DNA of 64,000 nt from Cellulomonas sp. KRMCY2 (GTDB taxonomy: Bacteria > Actinomycetota > Actinomycetes > Actinomycetales > Cellulomonadaceae): the NCBI RefSeq assembly GCF_000526515.1, contig NZ_JAGF01000001.1, positions 1,674,001 through 1,738,000 on the forward strand, given 5' to 3'. Below the pieces are notes generated by a model that saw only the letters and a program-made list of their open reading frames with translations, searched no databases and was not told where the DNA came from. A program made the position numbers and the translations under genes. Position 1 is the first letter of the stretch, and each line of letters opens with the position of its first letter. Of this stretch, positions 33,655-40,860 are shown in pieces.

Positions 33655-34458
33655 GTGGCCGTCGTTGCTCCCGGCGTGACCCGCCGCGTGCTGCTTCCTA
33701 CGACGTCGGTCCTCGGGCTGCTCCTCGTGTGGGAGGCGGCCGTCCGGGTGCTCGACGTCGCGCCCTTCGTGCTGCCTGCGCCGTCGCGAGTGGCGCAGGC
33801 GGCGGTCCGGACGGCCGGGGTGCTGCCGGCCCATGTGGTGACGACGCTCACCGAGGCCGTCCTCGGTCTCGTCCTCGGCGCGGTGGCCGGCACGCTTCTC
33901 GCGCTCGGGGCGGTGCTCTGGCCGCGGGCCGGCGACGCGTTGGAACCGCTCGTGCTGCTCACCCAGACGGTGCCGACGGTCGTCCTGGCGCCGTTGCTGA
34001 TCCTGTGGACAGGCTTCGGCCTCGTGCCGAAGGTGCTGTTGGTGGCGCTCACGGTCTTCTTCCCGGTCTTCATCTCGGCCACGTCGGCGATGCGCTCGGC
34101 GGACACCGACCTCCTCGACGTCGTCGCCGGTCTGGGTGGGCGCGCTCGGGACCAACTGGTGGTCGTCCGGCTGCCGGGTGCCGTGACCGGGGCGATGGCA
34201 GGCCTGCGGGTGGCCGCGACCTACACCGTCGGGGCCGCGGTCGTGGCGGAGTACCTCGCCGGTCAGTCCGGGCTCGGCGTGTTCATCCAGCGCTCGCGCA
34301 AGGCGTACGCGGTGGACCAGATCCTCGTCGGCGTGATCGCTGTGGCACTTCTCACCGCAGTGCTCGTGGGCGCCGTCGTGCTGCTCGAGCGGGCGGCGAC
34401 CCCCTGGCGGCCGCGCGCTCGGGGCCCAGCACGGGTGCGGTCACGCGCCCCGTCCTGA
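33655..34458 (+). CDS. Thiamine-precursor ABC transporter permease (ThiX-like)
   Basis: 267 residues with about six transmembrane helices. The inner-membrane coupling loop is RARDQLVVVRLPGAVTGAMAGLRVAATYTVGAAVVAEYLAGQSGLGVFI, characteristic of the SsuC/ThiX taurine/nitrate/HMP group. The GTG start lies 3 bp after the previous stop. It forms the channel of the importer with the substrate-binding lipoprotein at 34522 and the ATPase at 35513. A basic C-terminal tail (RPRARGPARVRSRAPS) is species-specific. Confidence 0.9.
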   Translation: MAVVAPGVTRRVLLPTTSVLGLLLVWEAAVRVLDVAPFVLPAPSRVAQAAVRTAGVLPAHVVTTLTEAVLGLVLGAVAGTLLALGAVLWPRAGDALEPLVLLTQTVPTVVLAPLLILWTGFGLVPKVLLVALTVFFPVFISATSAMRSADTDLLDVVAGLGGRARDQLVVVRLPGAVTGAMAGLRVAATYTVGAAVVAEYLAGQSGLGVFIQRSRKAYAVDQILVGVIAVALLTAVLVGAVVLLERAATPWRPRARGPARVRSRAPS

Positions 34459-34521
34459 CCCGTTGTCCGCAGCCCGCCCGTCTTGACCCCGCCCGTTTCA
34501 GCACCCGATCTTGGAGATCTG

Positions 34522-35535
34522 ATGACCCCCACCCGTTCCTTCCTCGCCGCCACGGCCGGTGCGACGGCGGCACTGGCCTTCCTCGCCGGCTGCAGCCCGG
34601 CCACGGCCTCGGACAGCGACTCCGCCGACCGACAACCGGTGACCGTCGTGCTCGACTGGACCCCGAACACCAACCACGGCGGGCTGTACCTCGCCGAGGC
34701 GAACGGTTGGTTCGACGACGCCGGCCTCGACGTGGAGATCATCGAGCCGGGGGAGACGTCCGGCCTCCAGCTGCTCGCCACGGGCCACGCGGACTTCGCC
34801 TACTCCGTCGCCGAGTCCCTGGTGCCCGCGCGTGCGCAGGGCGTGGACGCCGTGTCTGTCGCGGCGATCGTCGAGCACAACACGTCCAGCCTGATCTTCG
34901 AGGCCTCGTCGGGCATCACCCGCCCCCGGGACCTCGAGGGCAAGGTCTACGGCACCTACGGCTCGGACCTGGAGAACGCGCTGATCTCGCAGCTCATCGC
35001 CTGCGACGGCGGCGACCCCGAGATGGCCACGGCCCCGTTGGCCAGCGACGACTTCAGGATCGGCCTCAGCGAGCACCAGTTCGACTTCGCCTGGGTTTTT
35101 GATGCCTGGGACACGATCCGGCTCCGCGACATCGACGGCATGGACGTGGGCACGCTGCCCTTCCTCGACTACACCCAGTGCATCCCCGACTGGTACACGC
35201 CGCTCCTCGCGACGACGGCGTCGACACTGACGTCGGATCCGACGATGGTCAGGGCCTTCCTCGACGTGCTGAGCCGCGGGTACCGCGCAGCCATGGAGGA
35301 CCCTGCGGCCGCTGCGGACGCGTTGCTGGCGGCGGCGCCGGAGCTCGACCCGACGCTGGTCCGCGCGAGCGCCGACTACCTCGCCACGCGATACGCCGAC
35401 GACGCCGCAGCCTGGGGCCGGCAGACCCCGGCGACCTGGAACGGCTTCGTCGGATTCCTCGAGGCCAAGGACCTGCTCGAGGACGGCTTCGACACCGATG
35501 CGGCGTGGACGAATGACTACCTACCCACGCACTGA
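34522..35535 (+). CDS. NMT1/THI5-like substrate-binding lipoprotein (ThiY-like)
   Basis: 337 residues. The signal peptide ends in the lipobox LAGC near residue 22. The NMT1/THI5 domain begins VTVVLDWTPNTNHGGLYLAEANGWFDDAGLDVEIIEPG and continues with HADFAYSVAESL and EHNTSSLIF. This subfamily binds the HMP moiety or N-formyl-4-amino-5-aminomethyl-2-methylpyrimidine, consistent with control by the TPP riboswitch at 33131. TTGGAGAT precedes ATG 34522. Its 3' end overlaps the ATPase gene by 23 nt. Confidence 0.9.
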   Translation: MTPTRSFLAATAGATAALAFLAGCSPATASDSDSADRQPVTVVLDWTPNTNHGGLYLAEANGWFDDAGLDVEIIEPGETSGLQLLATGHADFAYSVAESLVPARAQGVDAVSVAAIVEHNTSSLIFEASSGITRPRDLEGKVYGTYGSDLENALISQLIACDGGDPEMATAPLASDDFRIGLSEHQFDFAWVFDAWDTIRLRDIDGMDVGTLPFLDYTQCIPDWYTPLLATTASTLTSDPTMVRAFLDVLSRGYRAAMEDPAAAADALLAAAPELDPTLVRASADYLATRYADDAAAWGRQTPATWNGFVGFLEAKDLLEDGFDTDAAWTNDYLPTH

Positions 35536-36289
35536 GCAGCGCGCACCGAGCGACGTCGTGGTGGCCGAGGTCGCTCGGCTGACCGTGGACGTCCGCGGAC
35601 CTTCGGGGCCCAGGATCCTCGAGGACGTCGCCCTGTCGGTGCGTGCGGGCGAGTTCGTCGCCGTTGTCGGGCCGTCGGGCTGCGGCAAGTCGACACTGCT
35701 CCGCGCCGTCGCCGGCCTCCTTCCGCCATCGCTGGTGGCGTCAGGTGGGTCGAGGATCGACGTGGCGACCGACGGTGGGCGGAGGGACGTCGCGTGGATG
35801 CCGCAACGCGATGGCCTGCTGCCCTGGCGCCGGGCGTGGTCCAACGCGATGCTCGGGGCGCAGATCGCGGGCCGGGACGAGGCTGCGGCGAAGGTCCGCG
35901 CTACCGAGCTCTTTGAGCGGTTCGGGCTGGCCGGGTCCGAGCGTCGCTGGCCGCACGAGCTCTCCGGAGGCATGAGGCAACGCCTCGCATTGTTGCGCAC
36001 GGTGCTCGCCGACCGGCGCCTGCTGCTCCTGGACGAGCCGTTCTCCGGCCTGGACGCGCTCACCCGGCGCCGGATGAACAGCTGGCTGCGCGACGTCGAC
36101 CTGGTGGGGACGGGCTCGCGGGGCAGCGCCGTCGTCCTCGTCACGCACGACGTGGACGAGGCAGTGCTGCTGGCCGACCGGGTGCTCGTGATGTCCGGCC
36201 CACCCGGCCGGGTGGTCGACTGCATCTTGACTCGCGCAGGTAGCGAGGACGCCGCGCGCGGGAGGTTGTTGGAACTGCTCGGGGTCTGA
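35513..36289 (+). CDS. Thiamine-precursor ABC transporter ATPase (ThiZ-like)
   Basis: 258 residues. Walker A is GPSGCGKST, the Q-loop is MPQRDGLLPWRRAWSN (typical of the SsuB/TauB/ThiZ group), the signature LSGGMRQRLALLR, Walker B LLLLDEPFSGLD and the switch VTHDVDEAV. ATG 35513 overlaps the binding-protein gene, so the four genes 33358-36289 form one riboswitch-controlled operon. A 56-bp space separates its stop from a dif-like site. Confidence 0.9.
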   Translation: MTTYPRTEQRAPSDVVVAEVARLTVDVRGPSGPRILEDVALSVRAGEFVAVVGPSGCGKSTLLRAVAGLLPPSLVASGGSRIDVATDGGRRDVAWMPQRDGLLPWRRAWSNAMLGAQIAGRDEAAAKVRATELFERFGLAGSERRWPHELSGGMRQRLALLRTVLADRRLLLLDEPFSGLDALTRRRMNSWLRDVDLVGTGSRGSAVVLVTHDVDEAVLLADRVLVMSGPPGRVVDCILTRAGSEDAARGRLLELLGV

Positions 36290-36345
36290 GATTCGCCCCG
36301 CCTCGCGGCCGGCGAGCGGATGAGCAGGGCCCACTATTCTCGTCA

Positions 36346-36373
36346 AACTGACATAAGGCAAATTATCGGCCAG
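36346..36373. other. dif-like XerC/XerD recombination site
   Basis: AACTGACATAA-GGCAAA-TTATCGGCCAG has the 11-6-11 layout of dif. Its reverse strand gives GCCGATAA-N6-TTATGTCAG, matching the inner arms of E. coli dif (CATAA/TTATGT) and the actinobacterial type GCCGATAA/TTATGTCA as I recall it. It lies in a 176-bp gene-free gap and is much richer in A and T than its surroundings. It may be the chromosomal dif or a copy carried by a Xer-using element. Confidence 0.6.
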
Positions 36374-36465
36374 CTTCGGTAGCCAGGCCCGGCGGCCCTG
36401 TGTGGTCCTCAAACGCCCTTGTCCCGCCGACGCCACCCGCGCCCGCGCCCGCCGACCGTTGCGGG

Positions 36466-37317
36466 TCAGACGCCCGGTGCCATCCCCACAGCAGGAACAG
36501 TGCACCCCGGGATCGGCGCAGTTGACCACGCTGCGCGGAACCGCGCGAAGTACGCAATCACGGTGCACGCCTCGTTCGTCGTGTCCTGCCACCCGTCAAC
36601 CGTCCAGGTCGTCCCCGCCGACTGGCTTGCCAGGATGACCGTCGCAGCCGCCAGCTCGGCCCGGACCGTGTCCACGTCCACCTCAGGAACCTCGGCGGTG
36701 AACGACCACGCGTTGTGGTACTGCACGGTCTCGTCCACCCCCAGCGCAGAGACCCACTCAGGATCACCGTTCGCGCCGTACGCAGGGTCGACCATCGGCA
36801 TCGCGCACACGTCCAGCTCGTCCGTGCTCATGCCGAGGAAGACATCAGCCAACGCGAAGGTACTCGGCGTGGTGCAGACGTACGAGGCTGACGGGAAGAC
36901 CAGCCACGGCTCCATGTGAGACAGGGTGCTCTGACGGTCTGCCGTCGTGTTGTGGATCGACATGGTCACGGTGAAATCCCACGACAGGATCGTGTTTCCC
37001 GGCCTGGCTGACGTGACGTCGTCAGGCATCGGATCGAGCACCCTGATGTCGTTGACCTCCACGTCCGTTGTGTACCCGTCACTGTCCAGGACGGAGAACG
37101 CACCCACCACAGGAAGAGGCTCGGGAGTCGGTTCGGGTGCAGGCTCAACCACGAGAGGCTCCGGGGCAGGGGTGTCCACGACGACTGGTTCGGCACTGGG
37201 GGCCGGTGTGCCGCCGGCTCCTTCGCCGGAGCACCCAGACAGCCAGACCGCGGCCGCCACAGCAGCCAGGGCCGCGCGAGGCATTGGACGGGTCAGGCGG
37301 CGAGTGAGCGCACTCAC
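36466..37317 (-). CDS. Secreted lipoprotein with Pro/Glu-rich linker
   Basis: 283 residues from GTG 37317 (AAGGACATC before it). The signal ends in lipobox LSGC. A linker of alternating Pro, Glu, Val and Ala (about 37-75) precedes a single domain of about 200 residues with four or five cysteines (SYVCTTPS, ELDVCAMP, NEACTVI, PIPGCTV). It contains NTILSWDFTVTMSIHNTTADRQ, reminiscent of DUF4352-like immunoglobulin folds. Substrate or role unknown. No operon partner. Confidence 0.72.
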   Translation of the reverse strand: MSALTRRLTRPMPRAALAAVAAAVWLSGCSGEGAGGTPAPSAEPVVVDTPAPEPLVVEPAPEPTPEPLPVVGAFSVLDSDGYTTDVEVNDIRVLDPMPDDVTSARPGNTILSWDFTVTMSIHNTTADRQSTLSHMEPWLVFPSASYVCTTPSTFALADVFLGMSTDELDVCAMPMVDPAYGANGDPEWVSALGVDETVQYHNAWSFTAEVPEVDVDTVRAELAAATVILASQSAGTTWTVDGWQDTTNEACTVIAYFARFRAAWSTAPIPGCTVPAVGMAPGV

Positions 37318-37651
37318 GATGTCCTTCCGGGGGGTGCGGTGGTCAGGCGGCGGTGCCAGGGTGAGCATCGAACCAGATGATCATGCCGGTGTACCGGACC
37401 ATCCTGGCGGACTGGTCACTGTACGGGTGTCGGCGTGAGGGTGAACCCTGGACCGGCGGTCTAGTGCTGAGCCGTGACAGCCGACCCGTCCGAGAGGGCT
37501 GCATGATCGGGCGCCGCGTAGTTCGAATCAAGAATCGACTGCGGCGTGTCGGATCACGATTTGAACACTATGCAGATCACCATTGACTGTGAGGCGGGAG
37601 AGTTCCGCTCACGCGGCCAGGTTGACCCAGCGGGCGAACGAAGGGCTGATC
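37318..37651. other. 334 bp without a supported gene
   Basis: Between the divergent lipoprotein and zinc-finger genes. Short frames are present but none is protein-like. GTTCGAATC at 37519-37527 resembles a tRNA T-loop, yet no acceptor or anticodon arms fit. Both promoters should lie here. Confidence 0.4.
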
Positions 37652-38173
37652 TTGAAGACTCGCCCCTACATCCGATGCAAGTGCTGCGAGCTTGTGCAGC
37701 AGGTTGTGGACCAGACCGGCTACGAGACCTCGAGGGTTTGTCGCACGTGCTACGAGCACAGAGGTGTCGATGAGGTCTCCCAGCGTCGCCGCGCGGAGAG
37801 CCACCTTGCGATGGTCACCGAGCACTTCAGCGCCGCTCGGGACTCGGCAGAGAAGGCCTATGCCGACCGCGACCGCTACAGGGAGAAGATGCACGCGGCG
37901 TACGGCAGCCGCGAGGTGGCCGTACGCCGACTACGGGCGCTCAGTCGTCTGCACGAGCCGCTCGGCAACGGGGTGTGTCTCTGCAAGAAGCGAGGGTGCG
38001 AGTCGCTTGTCATCCTCGACACCCCGTGGGTGCGCGACATGGTGTCGAAGCTTGACGCAATTGAAGCGCAGCGCGAGGCGGAACTGCGCGCGGTCGACCC
38101 ACGCGACGACTGGTCGATCGTGGCCTGGGACGATGGTCAAGTAACGAGCGAAGGGCAGACGTGGATCGCCTAG
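37652..38173 (+). CDS. Zinc-finger and coiled-coil protein of unknown function
   Basis: 173 residues from TTG 37652, chosen because GAAGGG lies six bases upstream. Upstream sense in the same frame is weak. Residues 8-32 form a zinc knuckle (RCKCCELV ... VCRTCYEHRG). A charged helix follows (RRAESHLAMVTEHFSAARDSAEKAYADRDRYREKMHAAY), then a second Cys set (GVCLCKKRGCESLV). No homologous family recognised. The composition is less GC-rich than chromosomal neighbours, in keeping with acquired DNA. Confidence 0.6.
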   Translation: MKTRPYIRCKCCELVQQVVDQTGYETSRVCRTCYEHRGVDEVSQRRRAESHLAMVTEHFSAARDSAEKAYADRDRYREKMHAAYGSREVAVRRLRALSRLHEPLGNGVCLCKKRGCESLVILDTPWVRDMVSKLDAIEAQREAELRAVDPRDDWSIVAWDDGQVTSEGQTWIA

Positions 38174-38209
38174 CCCAGAGCCAGAGGGCCGACGTGGAGC
38201 GGCCTGGCG

Positions 38210-38584
38210 TTACGCGCGAACACCAGGCGGTCCTTCCGCCAGCGCCCAGGGCTGCCGGGCGGCGGGGACTGTCAACGGCGGACTGAGAGTGACCCCCTGG
38301 CGACCTCGATTGGCGGAGGCGGTGCGCTTGATCGGGGGCAGGGGATCAGGAGTCGTAGTCGCCGGCACACTCGCGGGAGTTCGCGCGGTCCGTGACGGTC
38401 GGGGCGTGGTCGCGACCGTGCCCTGCTTGGCTGGCGGCGTCACCTCACCGGGGTCGTGTACAAGCGCCCACACCGCGCGACCTACAAGGATCGTGAAGAG
38501 GACCCCACCGAGCGCGGCCAATGCAATCACTCGGGTGAGGTGCCGGCTCTGCTGACCGCGGAGCGGCGGCACAGGAACACTCAT
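38210..38584 (-). CDS. Small single-pass membrane protein of the mobile element
   Basis: 124 residues with one transmembrane helix (VIALAALGGVLFTILVGRAVWAL, about 18-40) and a Thr/Pro/Arg-rich extracytoplasmic tail. The ATG overlaps the stop of the gene before it (ATGA), so the two form a unit. Its first codons (MSVPV) and upstream junction recur at 26739-26786, showing that this locus was partly duplicated in the element. Function unknown. Confidence 0.55.
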   Translation of the reverse strand: MSVPVPPLRGQQSRHLTRVIALAALGGVLFTILVGRAVWALVHDPGEVTPPAKQGTVATTPRPSRTARTPASVPATTTPDPLPPIKRTASANRGRQGVTLSPPLTVPAARQPWALAEGPPGVRA

Positions 38585-38619
38585 CGGCTTGGCGGGGAGT
38601 CGCCGCCGGCGGCTCGAAG
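38571..38619. repeat. Right copy of the internal about 48-bp imperfect repeat
   Basis: Matches 26739-26786 (exact blocks ACAGGAACACTCATC and CGGCGGCTCGAAG). Here it spans the end of the gene 38581-38997 and the start of 38210-38584. Confidence 0.6.
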
Positions 38620-38997
38620 TTGGCCGGTCACAGCCTCAATCAGGTTGCCGAGCCGCTGTGGTCCCGCGGCGCCGTCGGGGGGCTGGGTCTCCGGTTCGTC
38701 GGCCGATTCCGGCGACCCGTCCTCGATCGTGGTGGGCACTGGCAGGGTTTCGGTCATCGGTGAGCGGCGCCCGGCACGCTCGGTGCCCTCGAGCATCGGC
38801 TGGGAGTGGGCCCGCCAGGTCAGGGTCGCGTCCACGAGCCGCTGGTAGGTCTGGGTGTCTCGCGGATCGGTCAGCCACGCATCGGCCGCCTCGGCGACAC
38901 GGCGGGCAAGGCGATCGCCCGTACCCTCCACGGCGCTCCTCCCGGTCGTGCGGGCATCGTAGAACGGCGTGCCCGGGCGGCGCACCAGGCTCGGCAC
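38581..38997 (-). CDS. Small hydrophilic mobile-element protein
   Basis: 138 residues, no membrane segment. The first 80 residues are helical and charged (RLARRVAEAADAWLTDPRDTQTYQRLVDATLTWRAHSQPML), the rest is acidic and Pro-rich with a helix LGNLIEAVTGQLRAAGG. It diverges from the ATPase at 39081 across 83 bp and is translationally coupled to the membrane protein downstream. Family not recognised. Confidence 0.55.
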   Translation of the reverse strand: MPSLVRRPGTPFYDARTTGRSAVEGTGDRLARRVAEAADAWLTDPRDTQTYQRLVDATLTWRAHSQPMLEGTERAGRRSPMTETLPVPTTIEDGSPESADEPETQPPDGAAGPQRLGNLIEAVTGQLRAAGGDSPPSR

Positions 38998-39045
38998 TGC
39001 TGACGTGCGACCCCTCCACTAACTCTACGAGAGTCTTGTACACTA

Positions 39046-39073
39046 TTGGGTTTTCCTAAGTGTGGCCTAGACT
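39046..39073 (+). promoter_or_regulatory. Candidate leaderless promoter of the ATPase gene
   Basis: TTGGGT at 39046-39051 and TAGACT at 39068-39073 are 16 bp apart. The ATG lies 7 bp after the -10, so transcription could start at the start codon. An inverted repeat ACTCT-ACG-AGAGT lies just upstream at about 39022-39034. Identified by eye only. Confidence 0.4.
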
Positions 39074-39080
39074 CCCGTAG

Positions 39081-40262
39081 ATGGACTCCGCGCTCAACCC
39101 GTTCAGCCCCGGTTCTGGTCGTCGACCGCCCGAGCTCGTCGGGCGCACCTCGGAGCTGGAGGCGTTCGACACGATCGTGGCCCGGTCTCGCAGTGGCCTG
39201 ACGAGCCGCGGGATCATGCTCGCGGGGTTGCGCGGGGTGGGAAGGACAGTGCTGCTGAACGAGATGTTCACCCATGCCGAGCAGATGGGCTGGTTCGTCG
39301 TTCGGCTCGAGGCACGACGCGACGAGGCCGGCGCGGACAGTACTCGCCGTCGCCTCGCTCGTGGCCTGGCCGCCGCGGCCCGCTCCCTGAACAAGCCGAA
39401 GGTCTCCAAGCGGATGGTCCGGGCGCTGCAGTCGGTCGCGGCGTTCAACGCCAAGATCGGTGCCACGGGCATCGACCTCGGCGTCCAGCTCTCCCCCGGC
39501 AGGGCTGACTCCGGGGACATCGAGGTCGACCTCGGCGAGCTCGTCCAGGACATCAGCGTCGCCCTGCAAGAAGAGCACGGGACATTCGGGCTGTTCATCG
39601 ACGAGCTGCAGGACCTCGACCCGGCCACCATGAGCGCGCTGGTCACGGCCCAGCACCAGGCCGGCCAACGTGACTGGCCGTTCTACATCATCGGCGCCGG
39701 CCTGCCGAACCTCCCTCGTGTCCTGTCCGACGCACGCTCCTACGCTGAGCGGCTCTTCGACTACCGCACGATCGGCCGGCTGCGCCCCGCCGACGCCCAA
39801 CAAGCCCTGGCCGAACCGGCCACCCGGTTCGGCGCCCACTTCGAACCGGATGCCCTGGCAACGCTCGTGACCGCTGCGGACGGGTACCCGTACTTCATCC
39901 AGGAGTACGGGCAGGCGATCTGGAACCTCGCGCCGACGGCCACATTCACCGCCGCAGATGCGAAGGCGGCCGTCATCTTCGGTCTCGAGCACCTCGACCA
40001 AGGCTTCTTCCGAGCCCGATGGGAACGCGCCACCCCCGCCGAGCGCCGCTTCCTTCGAGCCATGTCCCAGGACAACGACGCCCCATCGCAAACCAGTGAC
40101 GTCGCACGACGCATGGGTCTGAAGATCAACAGCCTGGGCCCCTACCGGGCCAACCTCATGGCCAAGGGCCTGGTCTACTCCCCCGAGCACGGCGAGATCG
40201 CCTACACCGTCCCCGGCATGGCCGCCTACGTCCACCGCCACCGCGAAGACGCCGACGCCTGA
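39081..40262 (+). CDS. AAA ATPase with altered Walker A and C-terminal winged helix
   Basis: 393 residues. The core resembles AAA_16/ORC-like ATPases: RTSELEAFDTIV, Walker A in LAGLRGVGRTVLL, Walker B LFIDELQDLD, sensor-like FYIIGAGLPNLP, RLFDYRTIGRLRP, and a C-terminal winged-helix segment (TPAERRFLRAMSQDNDAPSQTSDVARRMGLKINSLGPYRANLMAKGLVY). The Walker A lysine is replaced by Arg (GVGRT), which usually weakens ATP hydrolysis; AGG for AAG would be a single base. It ends 137 bp before the right repeat. Similar proteins are common in actinobacterial mobile regions; role unknown. Confidence 0.85.
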   Translation: MDSALNPFSPGSGRRPPELVGRTSELEAFDTIVARSRSGLTSRGIMLAGLRGVGRTVLLNEMFTHAEQMGWFVVRLEARRDEAGADSTRRRLARGLAAAARSLNKPKVSKRMVRALQSVAAFNAKIGATGIDLGVQLSPGRADSGDIEVDLGELVQDISVALQEEHGTFGLFIDELQDLDPATMSALVTAQHQAGQRDWPFYIIGAGLPNLPRVLSDARSYAERLFDYRTIGRLRPADAQQALAEPATRFGAHFEPDALATLVTAADGYPYFIQEYGQAIWNLAPTATFTAADAKAAVIFGLEHLDQGFFRARWERATPAERRFLRAMSQDNDAPSQTSDVARRMGLKINSLGPYRANLMAKGLVYSPEHGEIAYTVPGMAAYVHRHREDADA

Positions 40263-40398
40263 CTGCTGGGCACATCCAGCTGCCCCGGGAGGTCGGGTCA
40301 GGCGTCCTGACACCGAGGGCAGGCTCGCCTCGGTCTCGGCGCCCTGCGCGGCCTGCCGCTCGTCGTCGACACGCTCGAGGTCCGTGGACCACTGCCCT

Positions 40399-40429
40399 GG
40401 CCACTCACCGGTGGATGGCGTCGCAGTTG
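40399..40429. repeat. Right 31-bp attachment-site-like repeat (3' end of a PPOX gene)
   Basis: Matches 26041-26071 with one mismatch. On the minus strand it encodes the last residues NCDAIHR and the stop of the PPOX gene 40405-40860, so the element's insertion left this gene's end intact. Confidence 0.7.
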
Positions 40430-40860
40430 ACCCGGACGGGACGGATCCGCACGGCGACCCGGGTCTCGGCGGTGCGCAGCCCGTCGGGGGCGACGTGCCT
40501 GTCGTCGGCGGGTGCGCCGAGGTACTCCTGGGTCAGCCGGTCCAGCACGTCGATGGCTCCGTCGGTGACGAGCTCGACGTCGCCGCGGACCTCGATCCAC
40601 CGGGAGCTGTCCGCCGGGTCGACCACCAGGACCGTCGCGCGGGGGTCCGCCAGGAGGTTGCGGCCCTCGCGGCTCTCCATCGTGGTGGACAGCACGACGA
40701 CGCCCGCGTCGCGGCGGCACCAGGCCGGTTGGGTCCGGGCCGAGCCGTCCGGCATCCGGGTGCTCAACGCTGCGAGCAGCGGCCGGTCGAACAGGTCGAG
40801 GTGGCTGGCCGGGAGCGCGACCGCCGCGCGGCTGGTGTCGTGGGACGGCAGGGCGAGGTG
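40405..40860 (-). CDS. PPOX-class flavin/F420-dependent oxidoreductase, start unclear
   Basis: About 150 residues of the split-barrel pyridoxamine-phosphate-oxidase fold: LPASHLDLFDRPLLAALSTRMPDGSARTQPAWCRRDAGVVVLSTTMESREGRNLLADPRATVLVVDP, SSRWIEVRGDVELV and the C-terminus VRIRPVRVNCDAIHR. Many relatives use F420 or FMN. No ATG, GTG or TTG occurs in frame near the start of homology, and the neighbouring PPOX gene reads into it out of frame. The 5' boundary is thus a guess and the gene may be damaged by a small indel. Its 3' end is the element's insertion site. Confidence 0.65.
   Translation of the reverse strand, partial: HLALPSHDTSRAAVALPASHLDLFDRPLLAALSTRMPDGSARTQPAWCRRDAGVVVLSTTMESREGRNLLADPRATVLVVDPADSSRWIEVRGDVELVTDGAIDVLDRLTQEYLGAPADDRHVAPDGLRTAETRVAVRIRPVRVNCDAIHR

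Larger units (their letters stand above)
26041..40429. mobile_element. Integrated mobilizable element bounded by 31-bp direct repeats
   Basis: About 14.4 kb lies between near-identical 31-bp repeats at 26041-26071 and 40399-40429. The right repeat is the stop and last codons of a PPOX-family gene; the left encodes the same ending (NCDAIHR, stop) with no gene before it, as when an element inserts at a gene's 3' end and regenerates it. Cargo includes MobC, a MobP relaxase, mobilization-type proteins, a toxin-antitoxin-chaperone set and remnants of other mobile genes. No integrase was found, so the element may be immobile or use recombination supplied by other elements. The thiamine transport operon and dif-like site inside may be cargo or evidence of a more complex history. 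Confidence 0.6.

Noticed and set aside
37505-37560. Possible tRNA (GTTCGAATC T-loop-like string)
   Set aside because: Flanking bases do not form a T-stem and no acceptor, D or anticodon arm can be drawn.
26041-40429. Integrase or transposase for the element
   Set aside because: Searched all frames by eye for tyrosine (R-H-R-Y) and serine recombinase and DDE patterns; none found.
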